From JBBSEX01 sp038239345 (GTDB taxonomy: Bacteria > Acidobacteriota > Terriglobia > Bryobacterales > Bryobacteraceae), in contig JBBSEX010000015.1 of assembly GCA_038239345.1 (NCBI GenBank), positions 1 to 64,000 of the forward strand: 64,000 nucleotides of DNA, in the 5' to 3' direction. The notes under the pieces were generated by a model, which had not been told where the DNA came from, did no database searches, and saw nothing but the letters and a program-made list of their open reading frames with translations. The position numbers and the translations under genes were made by a program. Shown here one piece after another: positions 33,135 to 42,013 of the stretch; the first letter of the stretch is position 1, and each line of letters begins with the position of its first letter.

Positions 33135-35633
33135 ATGCTCCAAGACTTACGATTCGCTCTGCGCACTCTTTTACGATCGCCATTATTTACTACGGTGGCG
33201 GTTCTTTCGCTAGCGTTGGGGGTGGGAGCGAACACGGCCATCTTTTCGCTGTTGAATCAGGTCTTGTTCCGTTCGCTGCCCGTCCGCGACGCCGAACGCA
33301 TTGTGCTATTCGACTTCAAGGGAGTCAGCGAAGGTTCAGCCCACGCCGACAGCTCCGCTACTCCGTTCTCTTATCCGATGTATCGCGAATTTCGCGATGG
33401 CAATCAGGCCTTCGATGGCCTGATTGCGCGCTCCTATGCCAATGTCACGGCCGTTACGCACGATCAACCGGAACGCGTACAAGCCGAACTGATATCGGGT
33501 AACTTTTTTGAAGTTCTGGGTGTGACGCCAGGGCTGGGCCGGATCATCGGCTCGAGCGATGACGTTACGCCTGGCGGCCACCCTGTGATCGTGATTTCTT
33601 ACGGTTACTGGCAGCGCCGATTTTCAGGCGAACGTGCGGCGCTGAATCAAACGATTCGCATAAACGGCCTTCCAATGACAATCGTCGGCGTGACTCCGGA
33701 AAGTTTTCGGAGCATGGTTTCCGGACAGACGCCCGATCTATATATGTCCATGGCGATGAAGGCTGCGGCCAGTCCTTTAGAGAAGAAGGATCCGCTAACG
33801 GATCGGACCTCGCGTTGGATGGCTGTGTTTGGAAGACTGAAGCCGGGTATGTCGCGGGAGCAAGCGCAAGCGTCGATGGGGCCTCTTTATCGGAGCAGTC
33901 TCGAAGCCGATTTAGCCGCAATGCCCGAGGCGCCGCCGCGTTTTCGGACGAAGAGTTTGACAAATCGTCTAGTGCTGCAACCGGCCGCGCAAGGGATTAA
34001 TCAGTTAGAGCAACAGTGGAAGAAACCACTCATCGCAGTGATGGCAATGGTTGGCCTGGTGTTGTTGATTGCCTGCGCAAACGTGGCGAATTTGTTGATT
34101 TCCCGCGCCTCTGCACGGAGGAGGGAGATCGCGATTCGGATCGCCATCGGGGCTAGCCGTATGATTCTGGTTCGACAACTTCTGGTGGAAAGTTTACTGC
34201 TGTCGGTGGCTGGTGGCGTAATGGGGCTGGGCGTTTCTTACTGGATTTCGCAGTTGCTGATTCGCCTGATCCCGGGAGACGAACTCGGCGGATGGCTGAC
34301 CGCGACGCTCGATTGGCGATTACTTGTTTTTGCCTTGACTCTCTCGGTAATCAGCGGATTGCTCTTCGGGATCGTACCGGCGCTTAGTGCCACGCGCAGC
34401 GGCCACAATGTCGCGCCGGCGCTGAAGGAACAGGGTGGCTCTGTATCGCGTGGCCAGATTCGGCTGCGCCAGTTTTTGGTGGTCTCGCAATTGGCCCTGT
34501 CGCTAGTGCTGTTGGTGGCGGCGGCTTTGTTCGCGCGCAGTTTCGCGAATTTGCTGAAGCTCGATCCAGGTTTTCGCCCGGAAAAGCTTTTGACATTCGG
34601 CGTCAATCCCGGCCTTAGCGGATATAAGACGCCCGAGACCTTGGCCTTGCTTAGCCGCGTCCAGGAACGATTGGGCGCGATGCCCGGCGTAACCTCAGTG
34701 GCGGCGTCGCAACTGCTGCCATTGAGCAACAGCAACATGACATCCAATGTCACGGTGGAAGGATACACGGCTACCGAAGATGAGGATACCGACGCCCATA
34801 ACAATCTGATTTCGGCGGGATATTTTTCCACTCTCGGTGTGCCGATGATCAACGGACGCGAGTTCACTACCGCCGATAACGAAGCCGGGCCGAGGGTGGC
34901 CATCGTCAATGAAGCATTCGTGAGGCGCTTCTTCAAAGACGGCCGGGCGATAGGCCGGCACATGAAACAAGGCGGCGCGAAGACAAAGCCGGATATCGAA
35001 ATCGTTGGCGTGGTGCGCGATTCGAAGAATAATTCATTGCGCGAGAAGACGACACCCTTCTTCTATTTTCCCTATCTACAAATTAAGCGCAACGTAGGAA
35101 TTTCGTTCGTCGTTCGCACCAAGGGAAACGAGACAGCCGCCGCGTCGTCCGTGCGGAATGCGATGCATGAGATGGACGCAAACCTTCCGTTGGAAAATCT
35201 GGGCTGGATGACGACGCGCATTGAAGACTCGGTGTTCCTGGATCGCCTGATCGCCCTACTGGCAAGCGCGTTCGGCGTGCTGGCGACCATTCTGGCGGGC
35301 GTCGGGCTCTATGGCGTGATCGCCTATCTCACCCTTCGGCGCACATCGGAAATTGGGATCCGCATGGCACTGGGCGCAACCCAGGGCAACATTCTGTGGC
35401 TGGTGATGAAGGAAGTCAGTCTCCTGATCGCCGGCGGATTGGCGGTGGGAATTCCGTGCATGCTATTGGCGTCGCGCCTTATCGAGTCGGAACTATTCGG
35501 CATCCACGCCAACGATCCACTGATGCTGTTTAGCGCCGCGCTGGTGCTGTCGTCGATCGCGCTATTGGCGGGCTATATCCCCGCTCGCCGGGCGATGAGA
35601 ATCGAGCCGCTGCAGGCTTTGCGAAACGAGTAG
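33135..35633 (+). CDS. ADOP-type MacB/FtsX permease (orphan, second copy)
   Basis: An 832-residue permease with the duplicated layout: one helix, a periplasmic MacB domain, three helices with IAIGASRMILVRQLL, then a second helix, periplasmic domain and three final helices with MALGATQGNILWLVM. The N-terminal MLQDLRFALRTLLRSP is typical of the family. The ATPase and the PadR-type regulator often found beside such genes are absent. It follows the purine phosphorylase gene by 43 bp but appears to have its own promoter. Confidence 0.92.
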   Translation: MLQDLRFALRTLLRSPLFTTVAVLSLALGVGANTAIFSLLNQVLFRSLPVRDAERIVLFDFKGVSEGSAHADSSATPFSYPMYREFRDGNQAFDGLIARSYANVTAVTHDQPERVQAELISGNFFEVLGVTPGLGRIIGSSDDVTPGGHPVIVISYGYWQRRFSGERAALNQTIRINGLPMTIVGVTPESFRSMVSGQTPDLYMSMAMKAAASPLEKKDPLTDRTSRWMAVFGRLKPGMSREQAQASMGPLYRSSLEADLAAMPEAPPRFRTKSLTNRLVLQPAAQGINQLEQQWKKPLIAVMAMVGLVLLIACANVANLLISRASARRREIAIRIAIGASRMILVRQLLVESLLLSVAGGVMGLGVSYWISQLLIRLIPGDELGGWLTATLDWRLLVFALTLSVISGLLFGIVPALSATRSGHNVAPALKEQGGSVSRGQIRLRQFLVVSQLALSLVLLVAAALFARSFANLLKLDPGFRPEKLLTFGVNPGLSGYKTPETLALLSRVQERLGAMPGVTSVAASQLLPLSNSNMTSNVTVEGYTATEDEDTDAHNNLISAGYFSTLGVPMINGREFTTADNEAGPRVAIVNEAFVRRFFKDGRAIGRHMKQGGAKTKPDIEIVGVVRDSKNNSLREKTTPFFYFPYLQIKRNVGISFVVRTKGNETAAASSVRNAMHEMDANLPLENLGWMTTRIEDSVFLDRLIALLASAFGVLATILAGVGLYGVIAYLTLRRTSEIGIRMALGATQGNILWLVMKEVSLLIAGGLAVGIPCMLLASRLIESELFGIHANDPLMLFSAALVLSSIALLAGYIPARRAMRIEPLQALRNE

Positions 35634-35676
35634 ACCGGCATCGATAAGAGCGCTGACTCCGCTTGGCCCCTGCGCT

Positions 35677-35690
35677 ACACTCAGTAGTGT
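35677..35690. promoter_or_regulatory. Inverted repeat before the Fur-family gene
   Basis: ACACT-CAGT-AGTGT sits 2 bp before GAGGTGG, the ribosome site of the Fur-family gene, and overlaps a TACACT -10-like box. Its place suits autoregulation, but it does not match the classical Fur box. Confidence 0.35.
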
Positions 35691-35703
35691 CGAGGTGGCG
35701 GCC

Positions 35704-36198
35704 ATGGCGATTCCAGGCATCAAGGATTCTTTGCGAGAGCGAGGCGTGCGGCTGACGCGGCAGCGCGAGATTCTGCTCGACCTGATCGATAAGTCGGGCG
35801 AACATCTGGATGCCGAAAGTCTGTATGCGCTGGCTAAGGAGCGCGATCCGAAGCTGAATCGGGTGACGGTTTATCGCACCCTGAAGCTGCTGAAGAAGGG
35901 CGGATTGGTGGATGAGCTCGACCTCATGCATCATAGCGGAGATCAGCATTATTACGAAACGCGCTTGAAACAGGAACACGCCCACGTGATCTGTCTGCAG
36001 TGCGGAAAAGTGGAAGAGTTCTTTGGTGAACCGCTGCAGAAGCTGCGCCGCCAAGTGGAAAATCATTTTGGATTTCAGATAGTGCTGGCGCGAACGGAAA
36101 TCGGGGGATACTGTTCGCAATGTCAGGTGCTCCGTGCTATTGAGACGAAAGAGGCAGCCCTTGCGGCGCCTCAGAATACGAGCCCCAGGAAGGGCTGA
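35704..36198 (+). CDS. Fur-family metal-dependent repressor
   Basis: A 164-residue Fur/PerR/Zur-type regulator. The winged-helix domain has RLTRQREILLDLI and NRVTVYRTLKLLKKGGL. The metal-binding domain has HHSGDQHYYE, then QEHAHVICLQCGKVEEF and a second pair in GYCSQC, the usual structural-zinc cysteines. It may sense iron, zinc or peroxide; the residues do not decide this. The ATG at 35704 is preferred to the GTG at 35695, which would lie in the GAGGTGG ribosome site. Its stop overlaps the ATG of the phosphatase gene (TGATG), so the two are made together. Confidence 0.9.
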   Translation: MAIPGIKDSLRERGVRLTRQREILLDLIDKSGEHLDAESLYALAKERDPKLNRVTVYRTLKLLKKGGLVDELDLMHHSGDQHYYETRLKQEHAHVICLQCGKVEEFFGEPLQKLRRQVENHFGFQIVLARTEIGGYCSQCQVLRAIETKEAALAAPQNTSPRKG

Positions 36199-37871
36199 TG
36201 GCTGCTTCGACTCCCGCTGAAACTCCCCGCCCCGCGTCGCTAATTGTGGCGAATCCGTCGGGCAACCGCACCCGCGTCGCGCTGGACCCGATTCCATTCG
36301 GCATCGGCAGACACGCCGATAATCAATTGGCCCTGCGCGACAATCGAGCGTCACGCAGCCACGCGCGGATCATCGTCGAGAATGGCGACTATGTAATCGA
36401 GGATCTGCAGAGCCGTCACGGAACGTTCGTCAACGGTGCTCGTGTAGCGCGCAAGGTGCTGCGTAATTCAGACCGCGTTGAATTCGGATTTCCCGATTCC
36501 TATAAACTGACTTTCACTCTGGAAGAAGCGGAGATTCACCGCATACTGGACCAGCTATCGTCGTCCAATCACGAGCCCGCCGCGCCCAGTAACCTGACCA
36601 AGCTGCGCTCGCTGGTGGAAGTCGCCCGGGCCCTGCAGAATTCGCTGTCGACCCAGGACGTTTTGGCGGCGGTGGTGGACGCCGCATTAGCCGTCACGGG
36701 ATCCGAGCGGGGATTTCTGTTGCTACGCACGAAGAAAGAACTGGAAGTGAGCGTGGCCCGCGACAATCGCGGCCAGTCGCTAGCGGACTCCGACTTGCAA
36801 GTGCCAAGATCGGTAATCAATCGTGCGTTGCATCAGCGGCGCGAGTTGCTTTCGATGCAGTTCGATCCGATGCAGCAGGCAGTTTCGCCAGAATCTTCGG
36901 TTGCGAATCTGGAATTACGTAGCGTCGTGTGCGTTCCGCTGGTGCGCATCAAAACCGGACATGGGGTGGAAGACACGCACTCTCTTTCGTCGGCACACGA
37001 CACCATCGGACTTCTTTACCTGGACTCGCGCCGATCGGCGGCTGACCTCTCGGCGGGCAATCGCGAATTGTTGCAGACCTTGGCGTTGGAAGCATCGACT
37101 ATTCTGGAAAACGCCCGGCTGTTGGAAGAAGAACGCCTTCGCCAGCGCATGGATGAGGAGCTGAAGATCGCTCGTCAGATCCAGAGCGATCTGATGCCCA
37201 GCAAGCTTCCGGTCAGCGGGTGGTTTCGCGCGGCGGGGTCGAGCATTCCATCGGCGCAAGTGGGCGGAGATTACTTCGACGTACGCCGAGTGGCACCGGA
37301 CGCATGGGGTACCGCGATCGCCGACGTTTCTGGAAAAGGCGTTAGTTCGGCCCTCATCGCCTCATGGCTACAGGGCGTCTTCCTGCTTGCTTCCGATGAC
37401 CGGGCTCACATTGAAGACATGATGGGCCGCATCAATCGCTTCTTGTACGACCGCACGAAGGGCGAGAAATACGCGACCGTGTTTTTCTGCGCACTACATT
37501 CTTCGGGACGAATGTTGTGGGCCAATGCCGGCCACTGCGCTCCGCTTCTGCTGCATAGCGACGGTCAGATCAAGGGCCTGCAACCGACGGGGATGCCCTT
37601 GGGGATGCTGGAGTCGGCTGTATCCCAGGTTGTGGAGATGCAGCTGCTACCGGGCGATAAATTGATCGCCTACACCGACGGCTTAACCGAAGCGCAGAAT
37701 GCCGAGGGCGCATTTTTCGACACGCAACGGCTGCGCAAAATAGTACGGGGCTGCGCCGAAGGTAGCTGCGAAGAAATTCATACGGCGCTTCATGACGCCG
37801 TGCAGACTTTCAGCGGTGGAACGATTCTAAGCGACGATATTACGATCGTTGTGATCGAATATCGCCCTTAG
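36198..37871 (+). CDS. FHA-GAF-PP2C (SpoIIE/RsbU-type) phosphatase
   Basis: Three domains in 557 residues. Residues about 20-110 are FHA, with FGIGRH, SRSHARI and SRHGTFVNG as the phosphothreonine-binding set. Residues about 140-310 are GAF, a small-molecule or redox sensor. Residues about 330-557 are a PP2C-type SpoIIE domain, with VGGDYFDV, ADVSGKG, NAGHCAPLL, YTDGLTEAQ and DDITIVV supplying the metal acids. It probably dephosphorylates an anti-anti-sigma factor, but no such partner is near. The coupling to Fur suggests that metal or oxidative state and partner switching are linked. Its end overlaps the convergent oxidoreductase gene by 4 bp. Confidence 0.92.
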   Translation: MAASTPAETPRPASLIVANPSGNRTRVALDPIPFGIGRHADNQLALRDNRASRSHARIIVENGDYVIEDLQSRHGTFVNGARVARKVLRNSDRVEFGFPDSYKLTFTLEEAEIHRILDQLSSSNHEPAAPSNLTKLRSLVEVARALQNSLSTQDVLAAVVDAALAVTGSERGFLLLRTKKELEVSVARDNRGQSLADSDLQVPRSVINRALHQRRELLSMQFDPMQQAVSPESSVANLELRSVVCVPLVRIKTGHGVEDTHSLSSAHDTIGLLYLDSRRSAADLSAGNRELLQTLALEASTILENARLLEEERLRQRMDEELKIARQIQSDLMPSKLPVSGWFRAAGSSIPSAQVGGDYFDVRRVAPDAWGTAIADVSGKGVSSALIASWLQGVFLLASDDRAHIEDMMGRINRFLYDRTKGEKYATVFFCALHSSGRMLWANAGHCAPLLLHSDGQIKGLQPTGMPLGMLESAVSQVVEMQLLPGDKLIAYTDGLTEAQNAEGAFFDTQRLRKIVRGCAEGSCEEIHTALHDAVQTFSGGTILSDDITIVVIEYRP

Positions 37872-38839
37872 GGCACCGTCAGGATGAGCTTGCCCGTGGT
37901 CTTGCGGGACTCCAGATCGAGATGGGCGCGCGCAGCCTCCGCCAATGGATAAATGTGTTCAATGCGCATCTTTAGTTTGCCAGCGGCGATCCAACGGAAA
38001 ATGTCGCCGGCGCGCCAGAGAATTTCGTCGCGCGTCGCGGCATATTGGGCTAGCGAAGGGCGTGTAAAAAATAGCGACCCTTTTTGTGCCAGCAACAGCG
38101 GCTCGAATGCCGGCACTGCCCCGCTGGAATTGCCGAAGCTGACCATCATTCCCCGGGGCCGAAGTGAATCCAAGCTCTTCTGAAATGTCGCCGCTCCGAC
38201 GGAATCATAAACTACGTCGACGCCGGTATTTTCGGTGATCCGCTTAGCTTCGACGGCCACATCCTCTTCGCTGTAAAGGATGACTTCATCGGCGCCGGCA
38301 GCTTTGGCGAGTTCCGCTTTCTCTTTCGTCGATACCGTACCGATCACGCGCGCGCCCGTCATCTTTGCCAGCTGCACGAGAATCAAGCCAACCCCGCCCG
38401 CCGCGGCATGAATCAGGCAGGTTTCATTGGTCTCCAGCGGCCAGGTGGAATGGCACAGATAATGTGCGGTCATGCCCTGCAACATGGCGGCGGCTGCCGT
38501 CTTGGAATCGACATCGTCGGGGATTTTCACGAGTTGCCAGGCACTGACGGCGGCATATTCCGCGTAGGAGCCGCGATTCATGGCGTAAGCTACGCGATCG
38601 CCTACGGCAACTTCGGTGACGCCTTCACCGATGGCCTCCACCGTACCGGCTGCTTCCATTCCAAGCACGATCGGCGGATCGGCTTTGTAGAGTCCGGTGC
38701 GGTAATAAACATCAATGAAGTTGACTCCGGAAGCCTCGATCTTTATAACGGCTTGCCCTTTACCAGCGGTTGGCTTGGGCAGGTCGCCGTAGACTAGCTG
38801 CTCCGGACCGCCGGGCTTTTCGACATAGATGGCTTTCAT
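37868..38839 (-). CDS. NAD(P)H:quinone oxidoreductase, MDR family
   Basis: A 323-residue medium-chain dehydrogenase of the zinc-free quinone oxidoreductase type. GroES-like domain motifs GVNFIDVYYRTG and LGMEAAGTVEAIGEGV precede the NADPH-binding HAAAGGVGLILVQLAK near residue 150. It probably reduces quinones or enones by one or two electrons. The ATG at 38839 (MKAIYVEKPG) is chosen; the frame extends to 39010 but over the preceding gene. It overlaps that gene by 4 bp. Confidence 0.93.
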   Translation of the reverse strand: MKAIYVEKPGGPEQLVYGDLPKPTAGKGQAVIKIEASGVNFIDVYYRTGLYKADPPIVLGMEAAGTVEAIGEGVTEVAVGDRVAYAMNRGSYAEYAAVSAWQLVKIPDDVDSKTAAAAMLQGMTAHYLCHSTWPLETNETCLIHAAAGGVGLILVQLAKMTGARVIGTVSTKEKAELAKAAGADEVILYSEEDVAVEAKRITENTGVDVVYDSVGAATFQKSLDSLRPRGMMVSFGNSSGAVPAFEPLLLAQKGSLFFTRPSLAQYAATRDEILWRAGDIFRWIAAGKLKMRIEHIYPLAEAARAHLDLESRKTTGKLILTVP

Positions 38840-39384
38840 GTGTGAACCTTTCTTCGAAGATGAACCGCCGCCGCGTAGAGCAGCAGATAGAGCACCGTGA
38901 ATGGAAATAAAAGCAGCGTGGCAAACGTGGTAACGGCGCCAGCGCCGGTCATCCCCATACGGTATAGGACGAAGCGCCGGATGATGCCGCGATGGGCGCG
39001 ATCCACCCAAAGATAATCGCCGTTCTCATTGACGATTAAAAGTTTCGCCGGGACGCGGGCGGCGAGCATCCATTTCCATTTGGTCATGATAGGCTCAGCG
39101 GAACAGATGATGCCGGTAACCTGATAACCGTTTCCGCGCAGTTCCGAAACCAGACGCTTGCGGCCGTCGGGACCTTGATAATCGCTCACCCGATAGATCG
39201 TGCCCGTAGTTTCGCTGAGCCAATCGGGGGCCCCAGCGTAGCAAGTGACTAAGTCGATGGTGAGATCGTCACCGTAGGCTTCGCGAAAACTCGGAATGAT
39301 GCGGTCATATAATTGACGCGCGCCACTTTCGATGAGGAGAATGCGCGTACAGGTAGGAATTTTGGCGGTGAGAAGATAGCGCAT
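38836..39384 (-). CDS. Hypothetical protein with C-terminal membrane segment
   Basis: A 182-residue protein that starts with a Rossmann-like strand (TRILLIESGARQLYD), continues with an alpha/beta body (TIDLVTCYAG, VTGIICSAE) and ends with one strong membrane helix (TFATLLLFPFTVLYLLLYA) and a basic tail. It is not recognised; a glycosyltransferase-like fold is possible. I chose the ATG at 39384, one codon after a TTG. It overlaps the quinone oxidoreductase gene by 4 bp. Confidence 0.65.
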   Translation of the reverse strand: MRYLLTAKIPTCTRILLIESGARQLYDRIIPSFREAYGDDLTIDLVTCYAGAPDWLSETTGTIYRVSDYQGPDGRKRLVSELRGNGYQVTGIICSAEPIMTKWKWMLAARVPAKLLIVNENGDYLWVDRAHRGIIRRFVLYRMGMTGAGAVTTFATLLLFPFTVLYLLLYAAAVHLRRKVHT

Positions 39385-39415
39385 CAATCGTGGGAGCGGA
39401 CCAATTTCCAGTTTA

Positions 39416-40420
39416 CTATCGCAGACTCAGGCGGGCGACGCGGCCTTGCGGTCCAACGGTCCACGCGGCGCCGCTGGAGACGGCGATGGCGTTATATCCG
39501 ACAGTGTCGAAGCGCTTCCAGGTTCTGCCGCCATCCGCGGAATAATCTGAGCCCGTCGTCCCCACCGTGATCCACAGTTTTCGCGGCCTCACGAAGGCTA
39601 CCGCCGATCTGTATCCTTTCGGATGTTCGTTCAATGGCGGTGTCCAGATCTTGCCGCCGTCCGCCGTTACTGCGACGTTCCGCTGATCGTCATTCGCATT
39701 TTTGTAATCGCCTCCGACGGCTATGCCGTTCTTCGCATCGGAGAACGCCAGTGAGAAGATGCCCGCCCCGGCTGCGTCGTTGCGGATCGGAGCCTGGACT
39801 ATGGTCCATGATTCGCCACGGTTGCGCGAATGGAAAACGCGCGCGCCTCCCGGTCCACCGGTGGCGAAGAAGGCGTCACGTTTGCCGCGCACTATCAGGC
39901 AAGTGCCGCTAGCGGCGAAGGCACCCTCATTGGGCATCGCCAGCGGAGTCTGTTGACGAACCCAGCGGGCGCCGCCGTCGTCGGTGGTGAAGATAACGAA
40001 GTGGCCATCAACCGGATCGCCCAGTGCAATGCCGTGCCCGGAATCCCAGAAAGCGAGCGCATCGAAGAAGCCCTTCGGATCGGGATTGGCGAGCTGTAAA
40101 ATCCAGTGGCCGCCACCATCGACAGTTTTATAGATATGAGACTTATCCCCTTCGCCACTGCTCAAAATATAGGCGGTGCGGGCATCGACGGCGTGGATAT
40201 CGCGAAAGTCGAGTTCTCCTGCGCCCGGCACCTGAGCCAGCTGCCACGTGGAGCCGCCGTCTTGCGTGCGCAGATAAGTTCCCTTCGTACCGCTGGCCCA
40301 AACGACTTGCTCGTTTACGGCACTGATGCCGCGCAGCGACTCCATCGTGCTACTCATCTGCGGGACCCACGATTGGCATAGCGCGATCCTCGCGCAGAAA
40401 AGAACTAGCGGCAATCTCAT
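39416..40420 (-). CDS. Exported Ycf48/BNR-like beta-propeller protein
   Basis: A 334-residue protein with a short signal peptide (LPLVLFCARIALCQS) and repeated BNR-type motifs: TQDGGSTWQL, TVDGGGHWIL, TTDDGGARWV, RNRGESWTIV, TADGGKIWTP and SADGGRTWKR. Six or more blades suggest a beta-propeller as in Ycf48 and sortilin-like proteins. Ycf48 aids photosystem assembly in phototrophs; in a heterotroph the role is probably binding or scaffolding. Promoter: TACACT 7 bp before the ATG. Confidence 0.85.
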   Translation of the reverse strand: MRLPLVLFCARIALCQSWVPQMSSTMESLRGISAVNEQVVWASGTKGTYLRTQDGGSTWQLAQVPGAGELDFRDIHAVDARTAYILSSGEGDKSHIYKTVDGGGHWILQLANPDPKGFFDALAFWDSGHGIALGDPVDGHFVIFTTDDGGARWVRQQTPLAMPNEGAFAASGTCLIVRGKRDAFFATGGPGGARVFHSRNRGESWTIVQAPIRNDAAGAGIFSLAFSDAKNGIAVGGDYKNANDDQRNVAVTADGGKIWTPPLNEHPKGYRSAVAFVRPRKLWITVGTTGSDYSADGGRTWKRFDTVGYNAIAVSSGAAWTVGPQGRVARLSLR

Positions 40421-40427
40421 TGCTGTG

Positions 40428-40433
40428 AGTGTA
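40428..40433 (-). promoter_or_regulatory. Probable -10 box of the Ycf48-like gene
   Basis: TACACT on the minus strand lies 7 bp before the ATG at 40420, so transcripts would be leaderless or nearly so. Confidence 0.45.
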
Positions 40434-40449
40434 GTACGTTGGGTAGATT

Positions 40450-41796
40450 CTGCGACTCGTATTCCTATGTCTGCTGCCGATGTTCCTCCAAGCCGGGGAA
40501 CCTCTGCACTATTTGCTTCGTTATTGGGGCGGACCTACGGCGCATATTGAAATCGCCATTCCGGGTGCACCGGCCGCGCATACGCTGGTGATGCCGCGAG
40601 CGGTGCCGATGGGTTATGCCGAGCAGCCCTATGATCGCTTTGTGTCGAACGTGCACGGTTGGACGACCAAAAATACGGCAGTGCGCGTGACCCGCGACGA
40701 TGGTCCCCGATGGCGAATTGAAGAAGGCGCGAGCACTGTCGAGTACGATGTCGATGTCCAGAAAATGGAGCGGGAGATTCTGCAGGCTTCCGATTCATCG
40801 CGCGTACGGCCGGTTTATGCGGGCTTCCTCGGATATTCGGTATTCGCCTTCATCGAAGGCCTGGAAGAACGGCCGATTATCCTCGACATCCAGACGCCGG
40901 GAGGATGGCCGGCCTTCTCGACTTTAGCTCCCACGGAGGGTCCGATCCGCGCCGCCAATTTCTACGCGCTCGCCGATTCGCAGATCGCGATGGGAAACCG
41001 TTTGACGATCCAAAGGGTGAGCGCCGGCGGATTTCTCGTGTCAATCTTTCTCTACGCCGAGGTGGAAGCGGGTGTTGACCGCAGCCGCATCGGGTCGCTG
41101 GTGGCGACGGCCATGGAACGTATGATCGCCTATTACGGCCCGCCTCCGTTCTCGCAATATACGGTGCACATCGAAGTGCTGGAGCCGGTTTCAGCGCAGC
41201 ATCGCTATGGCTTCAGCATGGAGCACATGGATTCCAGCAGCTATTATCTGTCGAAGAACGACCCGATCTCGCTGTTCAATTTCGCCCACCACATCGGGCA
41301 TTCCTGGCTCCCGAAGCGATGTTACGGGGAAGGCTACTTTCCCTTCTCTTGGGAGTTTGCGCCGGTGCTCGATACCATCTGGTTTGCCGAAGGCTTCGGC
41401 CAGTACGCGGCGATTGTGGCCATCAGCGATAGCGAGGAACAGCGGCAACAACTAATCGAATCGAGATTTCGAAGGAATCTGGCTGTGATGCCCGAATCGA
41501 TTCGGCGCATGGGGTTGATAGAGCTATCGCGCATTGCCAGTACCCGCTATGCGGAAGATTTTCGCACGGGTCGAAGTGTATTTTCACGCGGTGGATTGAT
41601 GGCGGCCGAAATGGATGATCGCATTCGCCAGCGCACCGGCGGCGCGAAGAGCCTGCGCGATGCCTTGCGATATTTGATTGCCTGGACGGCGCGCGAACAG
41701 CGGGCATTTCATATTGAGGAACTCCCGGTGTTGATTCGGGTGGCCACAGGAGTGGATACGGCGGATATTTTGGAGAAGTGGCTGAAGCCGCTGTAG
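40450..41796 (+). CDS. M61-like exported protein with altered zinc motif (HHxxH)
   Basis: The protein aligns in layout with M61 glycyl aminopeptidases: an N-terminal beta domain followed by a thermolysin-like part. In M61 the zinc site is HExxH plus a downstream Glu. Here it reads AHHIGHSWLPKR (CAC CAC ATC GGG CAT at about 41285-41299), with the catalytic Glu replaced by His, and IWFAEGFGQYA still provides the third ligand. Peptidase activity may be lost. No PDZ domain follows. The first ATG (40480) lies inside a hydrophobic stretch, RLVFLCLLPMFLQAG, that forms a full signal peptide only if translation begins upstream, for example at the CTG at 40450. The start is therefore uncertain. Confidence 0.75.
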   Translation: MRLVFLCLLPMFLQAGEPLHYLLRYWGGPTAHIEIAIPGAPAAHTLVMPRAVPMGYAEQPYDRFVSNVHGWTTKNTAVRVTRDDGPRWRIEEGASTVEYDVDVQKMEREILQASDSSRVRPVYAGFLGYSVFAFIEGLEERPIILDIQTPGGWPAFSTLAPTEGPIRAANFYALADSQIAMGNRLTIQRVSAGGFLVSIFLYAEVEAGVDRSRIGSLVATAMERMIAYYGPPPFSQYTVHIEVLEPVSAQHRYGFSMEHMDSSSYYLSKNDPISLFNFAHHIGHSWLPKRCYGEGYFPFSWEFAPVLDTIWFAEGFGQYAAIVAISDSEEQRQQLIESRFRRNLAVMPESIRRMGLIELSRIASTRYAEDFRTGRSVFSRGGLMAAEMDDRIRQRTGGAKSLRDALRYLIAWTAREQRAFHIEELPVLIRVATGVDTADILEKWLKPL

Positions 41797-41799
41797 CGC

Positions 41800-42012
41800 T
41801 TATTTGTTGTCTTCGATCTCTTCAAGCCAGGCGGTTTGAATTGCTTCCAGTTTACCTTCGGTGGACTTCAGCGGATCGTCGTCGAATTCCGCCAGTTCCA
41901 TTACCCACTGGTGCAGATCGGTGAAGCGAATGTGCGTCGGATCCTGGGCGGGAAACTTCTCATAGAGCGAATAGGCGATGTCGTCGATCTTGTCCCAGGT
42001 GAGCTTCGGCAT
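41800..42012 (-). CDS. iscX: Fe-S assembly protein IscX
   Basis: A 70-residue acidic protein with the IscX layout: LTWDKIDDIAYSLYEKFP at the start, then DPTHIRFTDLHQWV, and an acidic end. In Escherichia coli it binds IscS and iron and tunes cluster assembly. It starts 1 bp after the hscA stop and is last in the operon. Confidence 0.94.
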   Translation of the reverse strand: MPKLTWDKIDDIAYSLYEKFPAQDPTHIRFTDLHQWVMELAEFDDDPLKSTEGKLEAIQTAWLEEIEDNK

Positions 42013-42013
42013 T

